This document shows, piece after piece, positions 1 through 5,987 of a stretch of 7,532 bases of DNA. The DNA lies in NCBI GenBank assembly GCA_030597965.1, contig JAUVQU010000113.1, positions 1 to 7,532 of the forward strand, in the 5' to 3' direction. Made by a program: the position numbers and the translations under genes. A model generated the notes under the pieces. It saw only the letters and a program-made list of their open reading frames with translations. It was not told where the DNA came from and searched no databases. Each line of letters starts with the position of its first letter. The stretch's first letter is position 1. Origin of the DNA: Cellvibrionaceae bacterium. Its GTDB lineage: Bacteria; Pseudomonadota; Gammaproteobacteria; Pseudomonadales; Cellvibrionaceae.

Positions 1-34
1 CCGGCATTAAATTTTGCAGAATTCTAACAGCAAA

Positions 35-67
35 AAGGCGGAGGTATCGACCCCCGCCTTCTTTTTT
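35..67. terminator. Bidirectional intrinsic terminator
   Basis: The arms AAGGCGG (35-41) and CCGCCTT (54-60) pair. After one A-C mismatch the stem continues with GGT/ACC and closes on the four-base loop ATCG (46-49). On the plus strand the stem is followed by C and then six T (62-67). Read on the minus strand it runs into five T (complement of 32-36), so it can work both ways. It lies about 200 bp past the tsf stop and is the first convincing terminator for the rpsB-tsf transcript. The two-way design would also suit a convergent plus-strand gene to the left, which cannot be seen here. Confidence 0.85.
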
Positions 68-70
68 CGT

Positions 71-103
71 CACCCTTAAGCATTTACTCGCTGCCCAAGG
101 GTG
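71..103. repeat. Small inverted repeat, CACCCTT/AAGGGTG
   Basis: CACCCTT (71-77) is the exact reverse complement of AAGGGTG (97-103), giving a 7-bp stem with a 19-nt loop. No good T-run follows on either strand (CTTTTAAAAA on plus), so it is a poor terminator. The right arm is also the outer end of the larger inverted repeat at 97-264, so the two structures would compete. Confidence 0.5.
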
Positions 104-264
104 CTTTTAAAAATAGTGATTTTCTCGTTCTGGCACCAAAAGTAGGCACTCTTAAGTGAGGAAGGGGCGCGCACAGCGAACGGAACATATACTATAATAT
201 GTGACTGAGCGAGCACGAACCTGACGCAGCCAGAACGTGAAAAGTGTATTTTTAGAGCACTCTT
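97..264. repeat. Imperfect long inverted-repeat element (MITE-like) at tsf 3' end
   Basis: The left arm (97-134) and the reverse complement of the right arm (229-264) align over about 38 columns with roughly 30 identities and two one-base gaps. The inner ends share the perfect 9-mer CGTTCTGGC/GCCAGAACG. The outer ends are AAGGGTGC and AAGAGTGC. The 94-bp core holds ACATAT-ACTATA-ATATGT (185-202), a near-central palindrome. The size, the terminal inverted repeats and the absence of a credible gene fit a miniature non-autonomous mobile element or an intergenic palindromic repeat. No clear target-site duplication is visible at these borders. The right arm overlaps the last two bases read for the tsf stop codon. 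It could instead be a structured 3' UTR of the rpsB-tsf mRNA. Confidence 0.5.
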
Positions 265-1120
265 AAGACTTGCTGGCCGCCAATTGAGCAGCAACTTCAG
301 CAGCGAAGTCTTCTTCTGCCACTTCAATACCCTCACCCACTTCTAGGCGTGCAATAGACTTAATAGTAGCGCCCGCATCTTTAACCAACTGACCAACGGT
401 TATGTCAGGGTTTTTAACAAACGGCTGCTCAGTCAAGCTGTTTTCTTTCAGGAACTTGTTGATACGACCAACCATCATTTTCTCAACAATATTCTCTGGC
501 TTGCCTTCCATATCAGGCTGGGCCTTGATAATTTCTTTCTCTTTAGCAACCTCTTCTTCAGCCATATCGCTCGGGTTAATCACACGAGGATTTACCGCAG
601 CAACATGCATAGCCACATCACGGGCCAACTCAGAAGTACCGCCTTCCAGCTCAATCAATACAGCAATCTTGCTGTTTGAATGAACATAAGCACCGATAAC
701 CTCACCTTCAACGATTGAAGCGCGACGGAAGCTGATATTCTCACCAATCTTCTGCACCAACGCTTGGCGCTGATTTTCCAGGCCTGCAGCGATATCAGTA
801 GTCTTACCACTGAACGCAGCTTCTACAGCGGCATCAACAAAGCTCAGGTAATCTTCGTTACGCACAGCAAAATCGGTTTCAGTATTCACCTCAACAACAA
901 CACCGAAAGAAGCGTCGTCAGCTACTTTAACTGCCACAACACCTTCTGCAGCGGTACGACCAGCTTTCTTCTCTGCCTTCAGACCAGAAGCCTTACGTAA
1001 ATTTTCGATTGCAACTTCAATGTCGCCCTCGGTCGCTTTCAGAGCTTTTTTACACTCCATCATACCCAAGCCAGTACGCTGGCGCAGTTCTTTAACCATA
1101 GAAGCGGAAACAGCTGCCAT
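263..1120 (-). CDS. tsf: Elongation factor Ts
   Basis: EF-Ts is the cytoplasmic guanine-nucleotide exchange factor that displaces GDP from EF-Tu, so that EF-Tu can reload GTP and aminoacyl-tRNA. The 285-residue product is close to the E. coli length (about 283). The N-terminal UBA-like domain (about 1-55) contains VKELRQRTGLGMMECKKAL. The exchange motif T82-D83-F84 lies in the core, where the family has D-F contacting the EF-Tu Mg site. Other family blocks are IGENISFRR, AMHVAA and the C-terminal VGEGIE...DFAAEVAAQ. The start is fixed by the family N-terminus (MAAVSASMVKEL) and by AAGAGGG (centred near 1131) about 7 nt upstream. It is the second gene of the rpsB-tsf operon, 163 bp behind rpsB. 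One small oddity is A-V after TDF where most homologues have V-A. Confidence 0.98.
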   Translation of the reverse strand: MAAVSASMVKELRQRTGLGMMECKKALKATEGDIEVAIENLRKASGLKAEKKAGRTAAEGVVAVKVADDASFGVVVEVNTETDFAVRNEDYLSFVDAAVEAAFSGKTTDIAAGLENQRQALVQKIGENISFRRASIVEGEVIGAYVHSNSKIAVLIELEGGTSELARDVAMHVAAVNPRVINPSDMAEEEVAKEKEIIKAQPDMEGKPENIVEKMMVGRINKFLKENSLTEQPFVKNPDITVGQLVKDAGATIKSIARLEVGEGIEVAEEDFAAEVAAQLAASKS

Positions 1121-1193
1121 GACCTTACCCTCTTAAAAAATTGGTGTAATCGAAGCCAAAACTTAAATTTATAGCTCCGAGGAATAAAATTCG

Positions 1194-1216
1194 AAAAGGG
1201 GCCTAAGCCCCCTTTT
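1194..1216 (-). terminator. rpsB-tsf intercistronic attenuator-like hairpin
   Basis: AAAAGGGG (1194-1201) pairs perfectly with CCCCTTTT (1209-1216) around a 7-nt loop. On the minus-strand transcript the 3' arm ends in UUUU, followed by CGA and another UUUU, a pattern expected of a leaky intrinsic terminator. Its place between rpsB and tsf matches the terminator-like element reported in the E. coli operon (recalled, not checked). I infer that it lowers tsf transcription relative to rpsB rather than ending the operon, because no separate tsf promoter is evident. Removal of the A/U arms would leave only a 4-bp G-C core. Confidence 0.65.
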
Positions 1217-1283
1217 TACGCTCTACTCAGAAGAGGAGCGATACACCGCCAAACAAAGTTAGCAATGTATGACGACAAAGTAA

Positions 1284-2012
1284 TTACTTGGCCGCTTCTT
1301 CAACAAACTCGTCTTTCTTAGAAGTGTTAGCGTTAGCTGCACCTTCTAAGCAAGCGTCAGCAACAGCAGTTGCGAACAACTTAATAGCACGAATTGCATC
1401 GTCGTTACCCGGGATGACGTAATCGATACCGTCTGGGTTGCTGTTAGTATCAACAACACCAATCACAGGGATACCCAACTTGTTAGCTTCTTGAATAGCG
1501 ATACGCTCGTGCTCAACATCGATCACGAACAAAACATCAGGCAAGCCGCCCATGCTCTTAATACCACCGATAGAACGCTCAAGCTTCTCCATGGTGCGAG
1601 TACGCATCAAGGCTTCTTTCTTAGTCAGCTTGTCGAAAGTGCCGTCCTGGCTCTCTGCTTCCAAAGCACGGAAACGAGTAATAGAAGCACGAATAGTCTT
1701 GTAGTTGGTCAACATACCACCCAACCAACGGTGACTAACGTACGGCTGACCTGAACGGTCCGCCTGCTCTTTGATTACTTTAGAGGCTGCACGCTTAGTA
1801 CCAACGAAAAGAATCTTCTTTTTCTTGCCGGCCAAGTCTTTAACAATGTCCAGTGCATCGTTAAATGCAGGAACAGTGTGCTCTAAATTAATGATATGGA
1901 TTTTGTTGCGAGCGCCAAAGATATACTGGTCCATTTTCGGATTCCAGTAACGGGTTTGGTGACCGAAGTGGACACCAGCTTGCAGCATTTCACGCATACT
2001 TACTGTAGACAT
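1284..2012 (-). CDS. rpsB: 30S ribosomal protein S2
   Basis: S2 is a late-assembling small-subunit protein located between head and body on the 30S solvent side. In enterobacteria it also represses its own operon by binding the leader. The product is 242 residues against 241 in E. coli. The N-terminus MSTVSMREMLQAGVHFGHQ and the block around PDVLFVIDVEHERIAIQEA are the two S2 signatures, and FVGTKRAA and HRWLGGMLTN are also family-typical. The frame is open upstream to an ATG at 2105, but those 31 extra residues (rich in Cys and Gly) do not resemble S2 and lie in the leader, so I take the start at 2012. GGAGGA (2031-2036) is 18 nt away, unusually far. First gene of the minus-strand operon, followed by tsf. 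Confidence 0.97.
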   Translation of the reverse strand: MSTVSMREMLQAGVHFGHQTRYWNPKMDQYIFGARNKIHIINLEHTVPAFNDALDIVKDLAGKKKKILFVGTKRAASKVIKEQADRSGQPYVSHRWLGGMLTNYKTIRASITRFRALEAESQDGTFDKLTKKEALMRTRTMEKLERSIGGIKSMGGLPDVLFVIDVEHERIAIQEANKLGIPVIGVVDTNSNPDGIDYVIPGNDDAIRAIKLFATAVADACLEGAANANTSKKDEFVEEAAK

Positions 2013-2172
2013 AATATTTTCCCGGGTTAGTCCTCCACATCCCCCATATATCAACCCGTTTGGACATGCACTAAAGCATAAAATCCTCGGGGCACCCAGA
2101 TACATGTGCCGGAATGTGTGTGACGTTAAGTTATAACTTAATTAAAAGTAACTGACTCCACATGGAATCAGG
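2013..2172 (-). promoter_or_regulatory. rpsB leader RNA, probable S2 autoregulatory site
   Basis: The distance from the probable transcription start to the ATG is about 160 nt, similar to what I recall for E. coli rpsB. On the minus-strand RNA I see several helices. GAUUCC/GGAGUC with loop AUGU (2154-2169) lies right at the 5' end. TTAAGTTATAACTTAA is a perfect 16-nt palindrome (2126-2141). GGCAC/GUGCC spans 2091-2110, AUGC/GCAU spans 2066-2079, and CGGGUU/AACCCG (2023-2058) encloses the Shine-Dalgarno. Gammaproteobacterial S2 is known to bind its own leader and repress translation. That this leader does so is inferred from position and structure, not from a matched consensus. Confidence 0.6.
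2031..2036 (-). promoter_or_regulatory. Distant Shine-Dalgarno of rpsB inside a helix loop
   Basis: GGAGGA on the minus strand ends 18 nt before the rpsB ATG, against a usual 5-9 nt. Between the two lies AACCCG (complement of 2023-2028), which can pair with CGGGTT (complement of 2053-2058). This puts GGAGGA in a 24-nt loop. Forming that 6-bp helix would shorten the effective distance to the start codon or shield the site. No closer purine-rich site precedes the ATG (GGGAAAATATT only). The functional reading is inference. Confidence 0.5.
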
Positions 2173-2178
2173 GCGCGC

Positions 2179-2208
2179 TTTATACCACAACCTGCCCCCA
2201 GACACCAA
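2179..2208 (-). promoter_or_regulatory. rpsB extended -10 promoter with GC-rich discriminator
   Basis: On the minus strand the -10 hexamer is TATAAA (complement of 2179-2184). It is preceded by TGTGG, giving TGTGGTATAAA, which is the form of the E. coli rpsB extended -10 promoter. A -35-like TTGGTG (complement of 2203-2208) stands 18 bp upstream. The discriminator just downstream is GCGCGCC, the G+C-rich kind associated with ppGpp/DksA (stringent) control of ribosomal-protein and rRNA promoters. Predicted start of transcription is near 2172. AT-rich sequence further upstream (2211-2250) could help as an UP-type element. Confidence 0.8.
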
Positions 2209-2278
2209 CTTTTCGAGGCTAAAAGTGCATAAATTGGCCTTATAGATTTTCACCCGCCTAAAGACTTGCCAACAGCAC

Positions 2279-2362
2279 TCTGTCTTGCCAAATATTGACG
2301 GATTCAGCATTAAGCAAGTCGCCCTCTGGGCTGACTGAGCTGGTCAATATTTGGCAGACAGA
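2279..2362. repeat. 84-bp long-arm inverted repeat in the rpsB-map divergent spacer
   Basis: The left arm (2279-2299) and right arm (2343-2362) are complementary over about 20 bp. They include the perfect 14-mer TGCCAAATATTGAC/GTCAATATTTGGCA, then one bulged T, then TCTGTC/GACAGA. The 43-nt interior has smaller complementary pieces: CAGC/GCTG, GTC/GAC and GCCC-TCT-GGGC at the tip. The whole could fold into one long branched hairpin. A further direct copy of the arm start, GACTTGCCAA (2263-2272), lies 19 bp upstream of GTCTTGCCAA (2282-2291). No T-run follows, so it is not a standard terminator. It could be a regulator site pair, a structured small RNA or a palindromic repeat remnant. Confidence 0.7.
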
Positions 2363-2377
2363 ATACCAACAAAGGTT

Positions 2378-2383
2378 TACAAT
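2378..2383 (+). promoter_or_regulatory. Candidate map promoter -10
   Basis: TACAAT (2378-2383), in the context GGTTTACAATGCGCCC, resembles a sigma-70 -10 hexamer followed by a G+C-rich discriminator. It sits about 38 bp before the map ATG. The -35 is poor: CAGACA falls at 17 bp spacing, and TTGGCA (2351-2356) is 21 bp away. Both belong to the right arm of the long inverted repeat, so that structure could affect transcription of map-glnD. Weak call based on one hexamer. Confidence 0.4.
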
Positions 2384-2421
2384 GCGCCCTGTTATTAAAC
2401 CGCCAAAGATAGTCGAAAATC

Positions 2422-3195
2422 ATGAAAGCAAGCATCAAAACACCCGAACAGATAGAAAAAATGCGTATTGCCGGGCGCATGGCCGCCGAAATCCTCGAAT
2501 TACTCGATGATATCGTTAAACCGGGCATCACCACCGAGGATATCGATCAGTTTTGTCACAATCATATAGTGAATGTGCAGAAAGCTATTCCTGCGTGCCT
2601 AAACTACAAAGGCTTTCCTAAATCTATTTGCACCTCGGTGACTCACGTGATTTGTCACGGCATTCCCTCGGACAAAAAAGTGCTTAAAAGCGGAGACATC
2701 GTCAATATTGATGTCACGGTTATTTATGATGGCTGGTACGGCGACACCAGCAAGATGTACATGATTGGCAAAGTAGCCCCCCACGCTGAACGCTTGGTGA
2801 AAATTACTCAGGAATGCCTGTACAAGGCCATCGACATTGTTAAACCCGGCTGCACACTGGGTGATATTGGCCATATCATTCAACAGCACGCCGAAAAGAA
2901 TTACTACTCGGTCGTACGCGAATACTGCGGCCACGGTATTGGCAATGTTTTCCACGAAGACCCTCAAGTGATGCATTTCGGCAAGCCAGGTACCGGTATG
3001 GTGCTGGAAGAAGGCATGACCTTCACCATCGAACCCATGATCAATGCCGGTAAAGCAGCGACTAAACTGTTAAAAGATAACTGGACCGTAGAAACTCGCG
3101 ACAAGCGCCTCTCAGCCCAGTGGGAACACACCATGGTAGTCACCGCCACTGGCGTTGAAATCTTCACAACTAGAAGTGATGAATCTTTCAGCTAA
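2422..3195 (+). CDS. map: Methionine aminopeptidase, type I
   Basis: This cytosolic metalloprotease removes the N-terminal Met from new proteins when the second residue is small, after deformylase has acted. The 257-residue product spans the full pita-bread fold, about 7 residues shorter than E. coli Map at the C-terminus. All five metal ligands are present at the E. coli numbering: D97, D108, H171, E204 and E235. The catalytic-pocket histidines H79 and H178 are also there. Family blocks VNIDVTV, YGDTSK, YCGHGIG, FTIEPM and WEHT are intact. There is no N-terminal SH3/zinc extension, so this is subtype Ia. The start MKASIKTPEQIEKMRIAG aligns with the family, although no good Shine-Dalgarno precedes it. 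It is divergent from rpsB and 16 bp upstream of glnD, probably co-transcribed with it. Confidence 0.98.
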   Translation: MKASIKTPEQIEKMRIAGRMAAEILELLDDIVKPGITTEDIDQFCHNHIVNVQKAIPACLNYKGFPKSICTSVTHVICHGIPSDKKVLKSGDIVNIDVTVIYDGWYGDTSKMYMIGKVAPHAERLVKITQECLYKAIDIVKPGCTLGDIGHIIQQHAEKNYYSVVREYCGHGIGNVFHEDPQVMHFGKPGTGMVLEEGMTFTIEPMINAGKAATKLLKDNWTVETRDKRLSAQWEHTMVVTATGVEIFTTRSDESFS

Positions 3196-3211
3196 AAACT
3201 AGAGCTAGTCA

Positions 3212-5896
3212 ATGAACACACCCTACTTTGAACGCCCTCTCTTCTTTTTCAACCAAAATCTTTTTCGCAAAAGATTAGATGCAGCGGGCGAACAAGTCAT
3301 CACCGTATTCAAAGACGCGATGAACGGCGCCAACGTTCATTTTGACACTCGCTTCAACGAAGGTGACGACATAGTCAGTCTCGTTACCGACCGCGCTATC
3401 TTTATTGATTTTATATTGCACTACGCCTGGCACCGCTTTAGCTGGAGCAATGACATCAGCCTGATAGCGGTCGGAGGCTATGGTCGCAGCGAGCTCCACC
3501 CCAAATCTGATGTTGATTTACTGATCCTCATGCGCGAGGAAAAACCGGAAGACCTGGAAAGCACACAGGCACTCCTTCTCCTTCTCTGGGACATAGGCCT
3601 CGACATAGGCCACAGCGTACGCACCATCGAACAGTGTGTTGAAATCGCCACAGAAGACATCACCGTTGCCACCAACATCACCGAGAGTCGCACCATTGTC
3701 GGCAGTGCCCAACTTGGTATTGAACTACAAAAACAAACACACCCTTCAAGGGTTTGGCCGGCTGACGAGTTCTTTATCGCCAAATGGGAAGAGCAGCAGG
3801 CGCGGCACAACAAACACGGCAACACCGAATACAATTTAGAACCCAACATTAAAAATGCACCGGGCGGCCTGCGTGACATCCAGACCCTGGCATGGGTTGC
3901 CAAACGCTATTTTGGTGTCAACACGCTTAAACAACTTGGCGCCGAAGAATTTTTCACCGAGGAAGAATTTGCACTACTACTGAACGGAGAAGAGTTCCTG
4001 TGGCGAGTACGCTACGGTCTGCACATGATTGCCAAGCGCCCGGAAGAGCGTCTCTTGTTCGACTACCAACGTCAACTGGCAGAACTATTTGGCTATAAAG
4101 ACACAGATGAAAGCCTCGCCGTTGAGCAATTCATGTGCAAGTACTACCGCGTGGTTTTGTCACTACGGGAAGTCAATGATGTACTGATGCATTACCTGCA
4201 AGAGGTGGTGCTGGACAATAACATCAATGCCACCATCACCCCCATAAACTCACGCTTTCAGGCTCGCAATGGCTATATCGAAGTCAGCCACCCCGGCGTC
4301 TTCGAGGAAACCCCTTCCGCACTGCTGGAAGTCTTTGTATTGATGGGCAACCACCCGGAACTCAAAGGTCTGCGCGCCGAAACCATTCGTCTGATACGCG
4401 AGCATCGCGGATTAATCAACGATGAGTTCCGTGCAGACCCGGTAAACACTGCACTGTTCATCAAGCTGATGAGCTGTAAGCGCGGCCTCGTCACCCAGTT
4501 AAAGCGCATGAAGCGATACAACATTCTCGGTCGCTATCTGCCCGAATTCGGCAAGATTATAGGCCAGATGCAGCACGATTTATTCCATATTTACACCGTT
4601 GATGCTCACACACTGGCAGTAATACAAAACATGCGTCGCTTTGGTTACGCCAACGCGCGGGTTAAATTTCCGGTCGCAGCCGATTGCTACAGAAAACTAC
4701 CGCGGCAGGAACTGCTCTATATCGCGGGGCTTTACCACGACATCGCCAAAGGTCGCGGTGGTGATCACGCCACATTGGGTGCCGTGGATGCTAAAGATTT
4801 TTGCCTGAAGCACGGACTCAGTAAACGCGCCGCCAAGCTGGTTGCGTGGCTCGTCGACAAACACCTGCTGATGTCATCGGTTTCTCAAAAACAAGACACC
4901 AACGACCCAGATGTCATTAATGCGTTTGCGCAAGAGATGGGCGATCAGGTGCACTTAGATTATCTCTATTGTTTGACCGTGGCCGACATTAACGCCACCA
5001 ACCCAACATTATGGACTTCCTGGCGTGCCAGCCTTATGCGTCAGCTGTACGCAGAAACCAAACGAGCCCTGCGTCGTGGACTGGAAAACCCAATTGATTG
5101 CCAGGACTGGATCGAAGAAACGCAAGAAAACGCTAAAAACCTGCTGAACGAACAAGGCTGTGATCCAACCGATGTCGCTAAAGTCTGGGGTTACCTCGGG
5201 GATGATTACTTCCTCCGAGAGAGCGCTGAAGACGTTGCGTGGCATACGGCATCCATCCTCACCCACAACAGCACCGAAGATTTAATTATGGTCCGAGGCA
5301 CTACCGCTAAAGGCTATGAAGGCGCCAGTGAAATCTTTATTCGCACCCAGGACCGCAACAACGTCTTTGCGGCTGCCGCTCAGGCATTGGATCAACTGCA
5401 ACTCAACATTCAAGACGCAAGACTCCACATCACGGAACGCGACGGCTACGCCATTGATACTTTTTATGTGTTAAACGAAGAAGGTATGCCCATCGGTGAC
5501 GATGAAGAAATGATTGCTCGTATCATCGACACCATCACAACGGAATTAGATCAGTTAGAAAACTATTCTGAAATAGTGAAGCGCCGTACACCTCGGCAGC
5601 TAAAGCACTTCTCCATCCCAACCAGAACCAACATCAGCAATGATACGACTGGCAGCGCCAGCGTCCTGGAAGTCATCAGCCCCGATCGTCCCGGCCTTCT
5701 GGCCCTGATTGGCCGTATATTTCTGAAGTTTAATATTCAGCTGCAAAATGCCAAGATTGCCACCCTTGGTGAGCGTGTAGAAGATGTATTTTTTATAACC
5801 GATAGTGATGGCAAGCCATTGAATGACCCAAAATTGTGTGAAGAACTGCAGGAAGAAATCCGCAGGCAACTTGATCAACAGGTGGATGCAGCTTAA
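3212..5896 (+). CDS. glnD: Bifunctional PII uridylyltransferase/uridylyl-removing enzyme
   Basis: GlnD is the glutamine sensor of nitrogen control. At low glutamine it adds UMP to PII (GlnB/GlnK), and at high glutamine it removes it. Through PII it sets glutamine synthetase adenylylation and NtrBC activity. Its 894 residues match the family (about 890 in E. coli). The nucleotidyltransferase domain carries GGYGRSELHPKSDVDLLIL, with G88-G89 and the catalytic D100 and D102. The linker and helical domain include NIKNAPGGLRDIQT. The HD hydrolase domain has YHDIAKGRGGDH (H509-D510), which performs UMP removal. Two C-terminal ACT domains (about 693-775 and 818-894, the second with SPDRPGLLALIGRIF) bind glutamine. 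All expected catalytic residues are present, so both activities are likely. The start has only a weak GAG, 7 nt upstream. It follows map by 16 bp. Confidence 0.98.
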   Translation: MNTPYFERPLFFFNQNLFRKRLDAAGEQVITVFKDAMNGANVHFDTRFNEGDDIVSLVTDRAIFIDFILHYAWHRFSWSNDISLIAVGGYGRSELHPKSDVDLLILMREEKPEDLESTQALLLLLWDIGLDIGHSVRTIEQCVEIATEDITVATNITESRTIVGSAQLGIELQKQTHPSRVWPADEFFIAKWEEQQARHNKHGNTEYNLEPNIKNAPGGLRDIQTLAWVAKRYFGVNTLKQLGAEEFFTEEEFALLLNGEEFLWRVRYGLHMIAKRPEERLLFDYQRQLAELFGYKDTDESLAVEQFMCKYYRVVLSLREVNDVLMHYLQEVVLDNNINATITPINSRFQARNGYIEVSHPGVFEETPSALLEVFVLMGNHPELKGLRAETIRLIREHRGLINDEFRADPVNTALFIKLMSCKRGLVTQLKRMKRYNILGRYLPEFGKIIGQMQHDLFHIYTVDAHTLAVIQNMRRFGYANARVKFPVAADCYRKLPRQELLYIAGLYHDIAKGRGGDHATLGAVDAKDFCLKHGLSKRAAKLVAWLVDKHLLMSSVSQKQDTNDPDVINAFAQEMGDQVHLDYLYCLTVADINATNPTLWTSWRASLMRQLYAETKRALRRGLENPIDCQDWIEETQENAKNLLNEQGCDPTDVAKVWGYLGDDYFLRESAEDVAWHTASILTHNSTEDLIMVRGTTAKGYEGASEIFIRTQDRNNVFAAAAQALDQLQLNIQDARLHITERDGYAIDTFYVLNEEGMPIGDDEEMIARIIDTITTELDQLENYSEIVKRRTPRQLKHFSIPTRTNISNDTTGSASVLEVISPDRPGLLALIGRIFLKFNIQLQNAKIATLGERVEDVFFITDSDGKPLNDPKLCEELQEEIRRQLDQQVDAA

Positions 5897-5921
5897 TACC
5901 CTGTTCATAATAAACAGAAAG

Positions 5922-5980
5922 CATCTATCTTTTTAAAAGACATCTATCCTTTTAAAAAGTACCTAGCCTTTTAAACAGTA
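5922..5980 (+). repeat. Three imperfect tandem repeats, about 20 bp, between glnD and dapC
   Basis: Three consecutive units share the core CTA(T/G)C(T/C)TTTTAAA. They run 5922-5940 (CATCTATCTTTTTAAAAGA), 5941-5961 (CATCTATCC then TTTTAAAAAG) and 5962-5980 (CCTAGCCTTTTAAACAGTA). The first two are nearly identical and the third has drifted. Each holds the self-complementary TTTTAAA(A) spaced by about two helical turns. The last unit ends 7 bp before the dapC ATG, so the array fills the dapC 5' region and replaces any obvious Shine-Dalgarno. Just before it, CTGTT/AACAG (5901-5917) can form a small hairpin after the glnD stop. Confidence 0.7.
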
Positions 5981-5987
5981 GAACCTT

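Noticed and set aside
76..336. Minus-strand reading frame of 86 codons across the tsf 3' end and the inverted repeat
   Set aside because: It overlaps tsf out of frame, and most of it translates the palindromic element. There is no ribosome site and no recognisable domain.
2013..2105. 31-residue N-terminal extension of S2 from the ATG at 2105
   Set aside because: The extension is unlike S2, lies in the structured leader, and the family start is MSTVSMREM at 2012.
2295..2510. Plus-strand frame of 71 codons crossing the inverted repeat and the map start
   Set aside because: It is out of frame with map and overlaps it by about 90 bp. It has no family resemblance and no ribosome site.
3478..3903. 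Minus-strand open frames of 64-141 codons inside glnD
   Set aside because: They are frame shadows of a long, well-conserved coding gene. The products are of low complexity (Ser, Arg, Met rich) with no family match.
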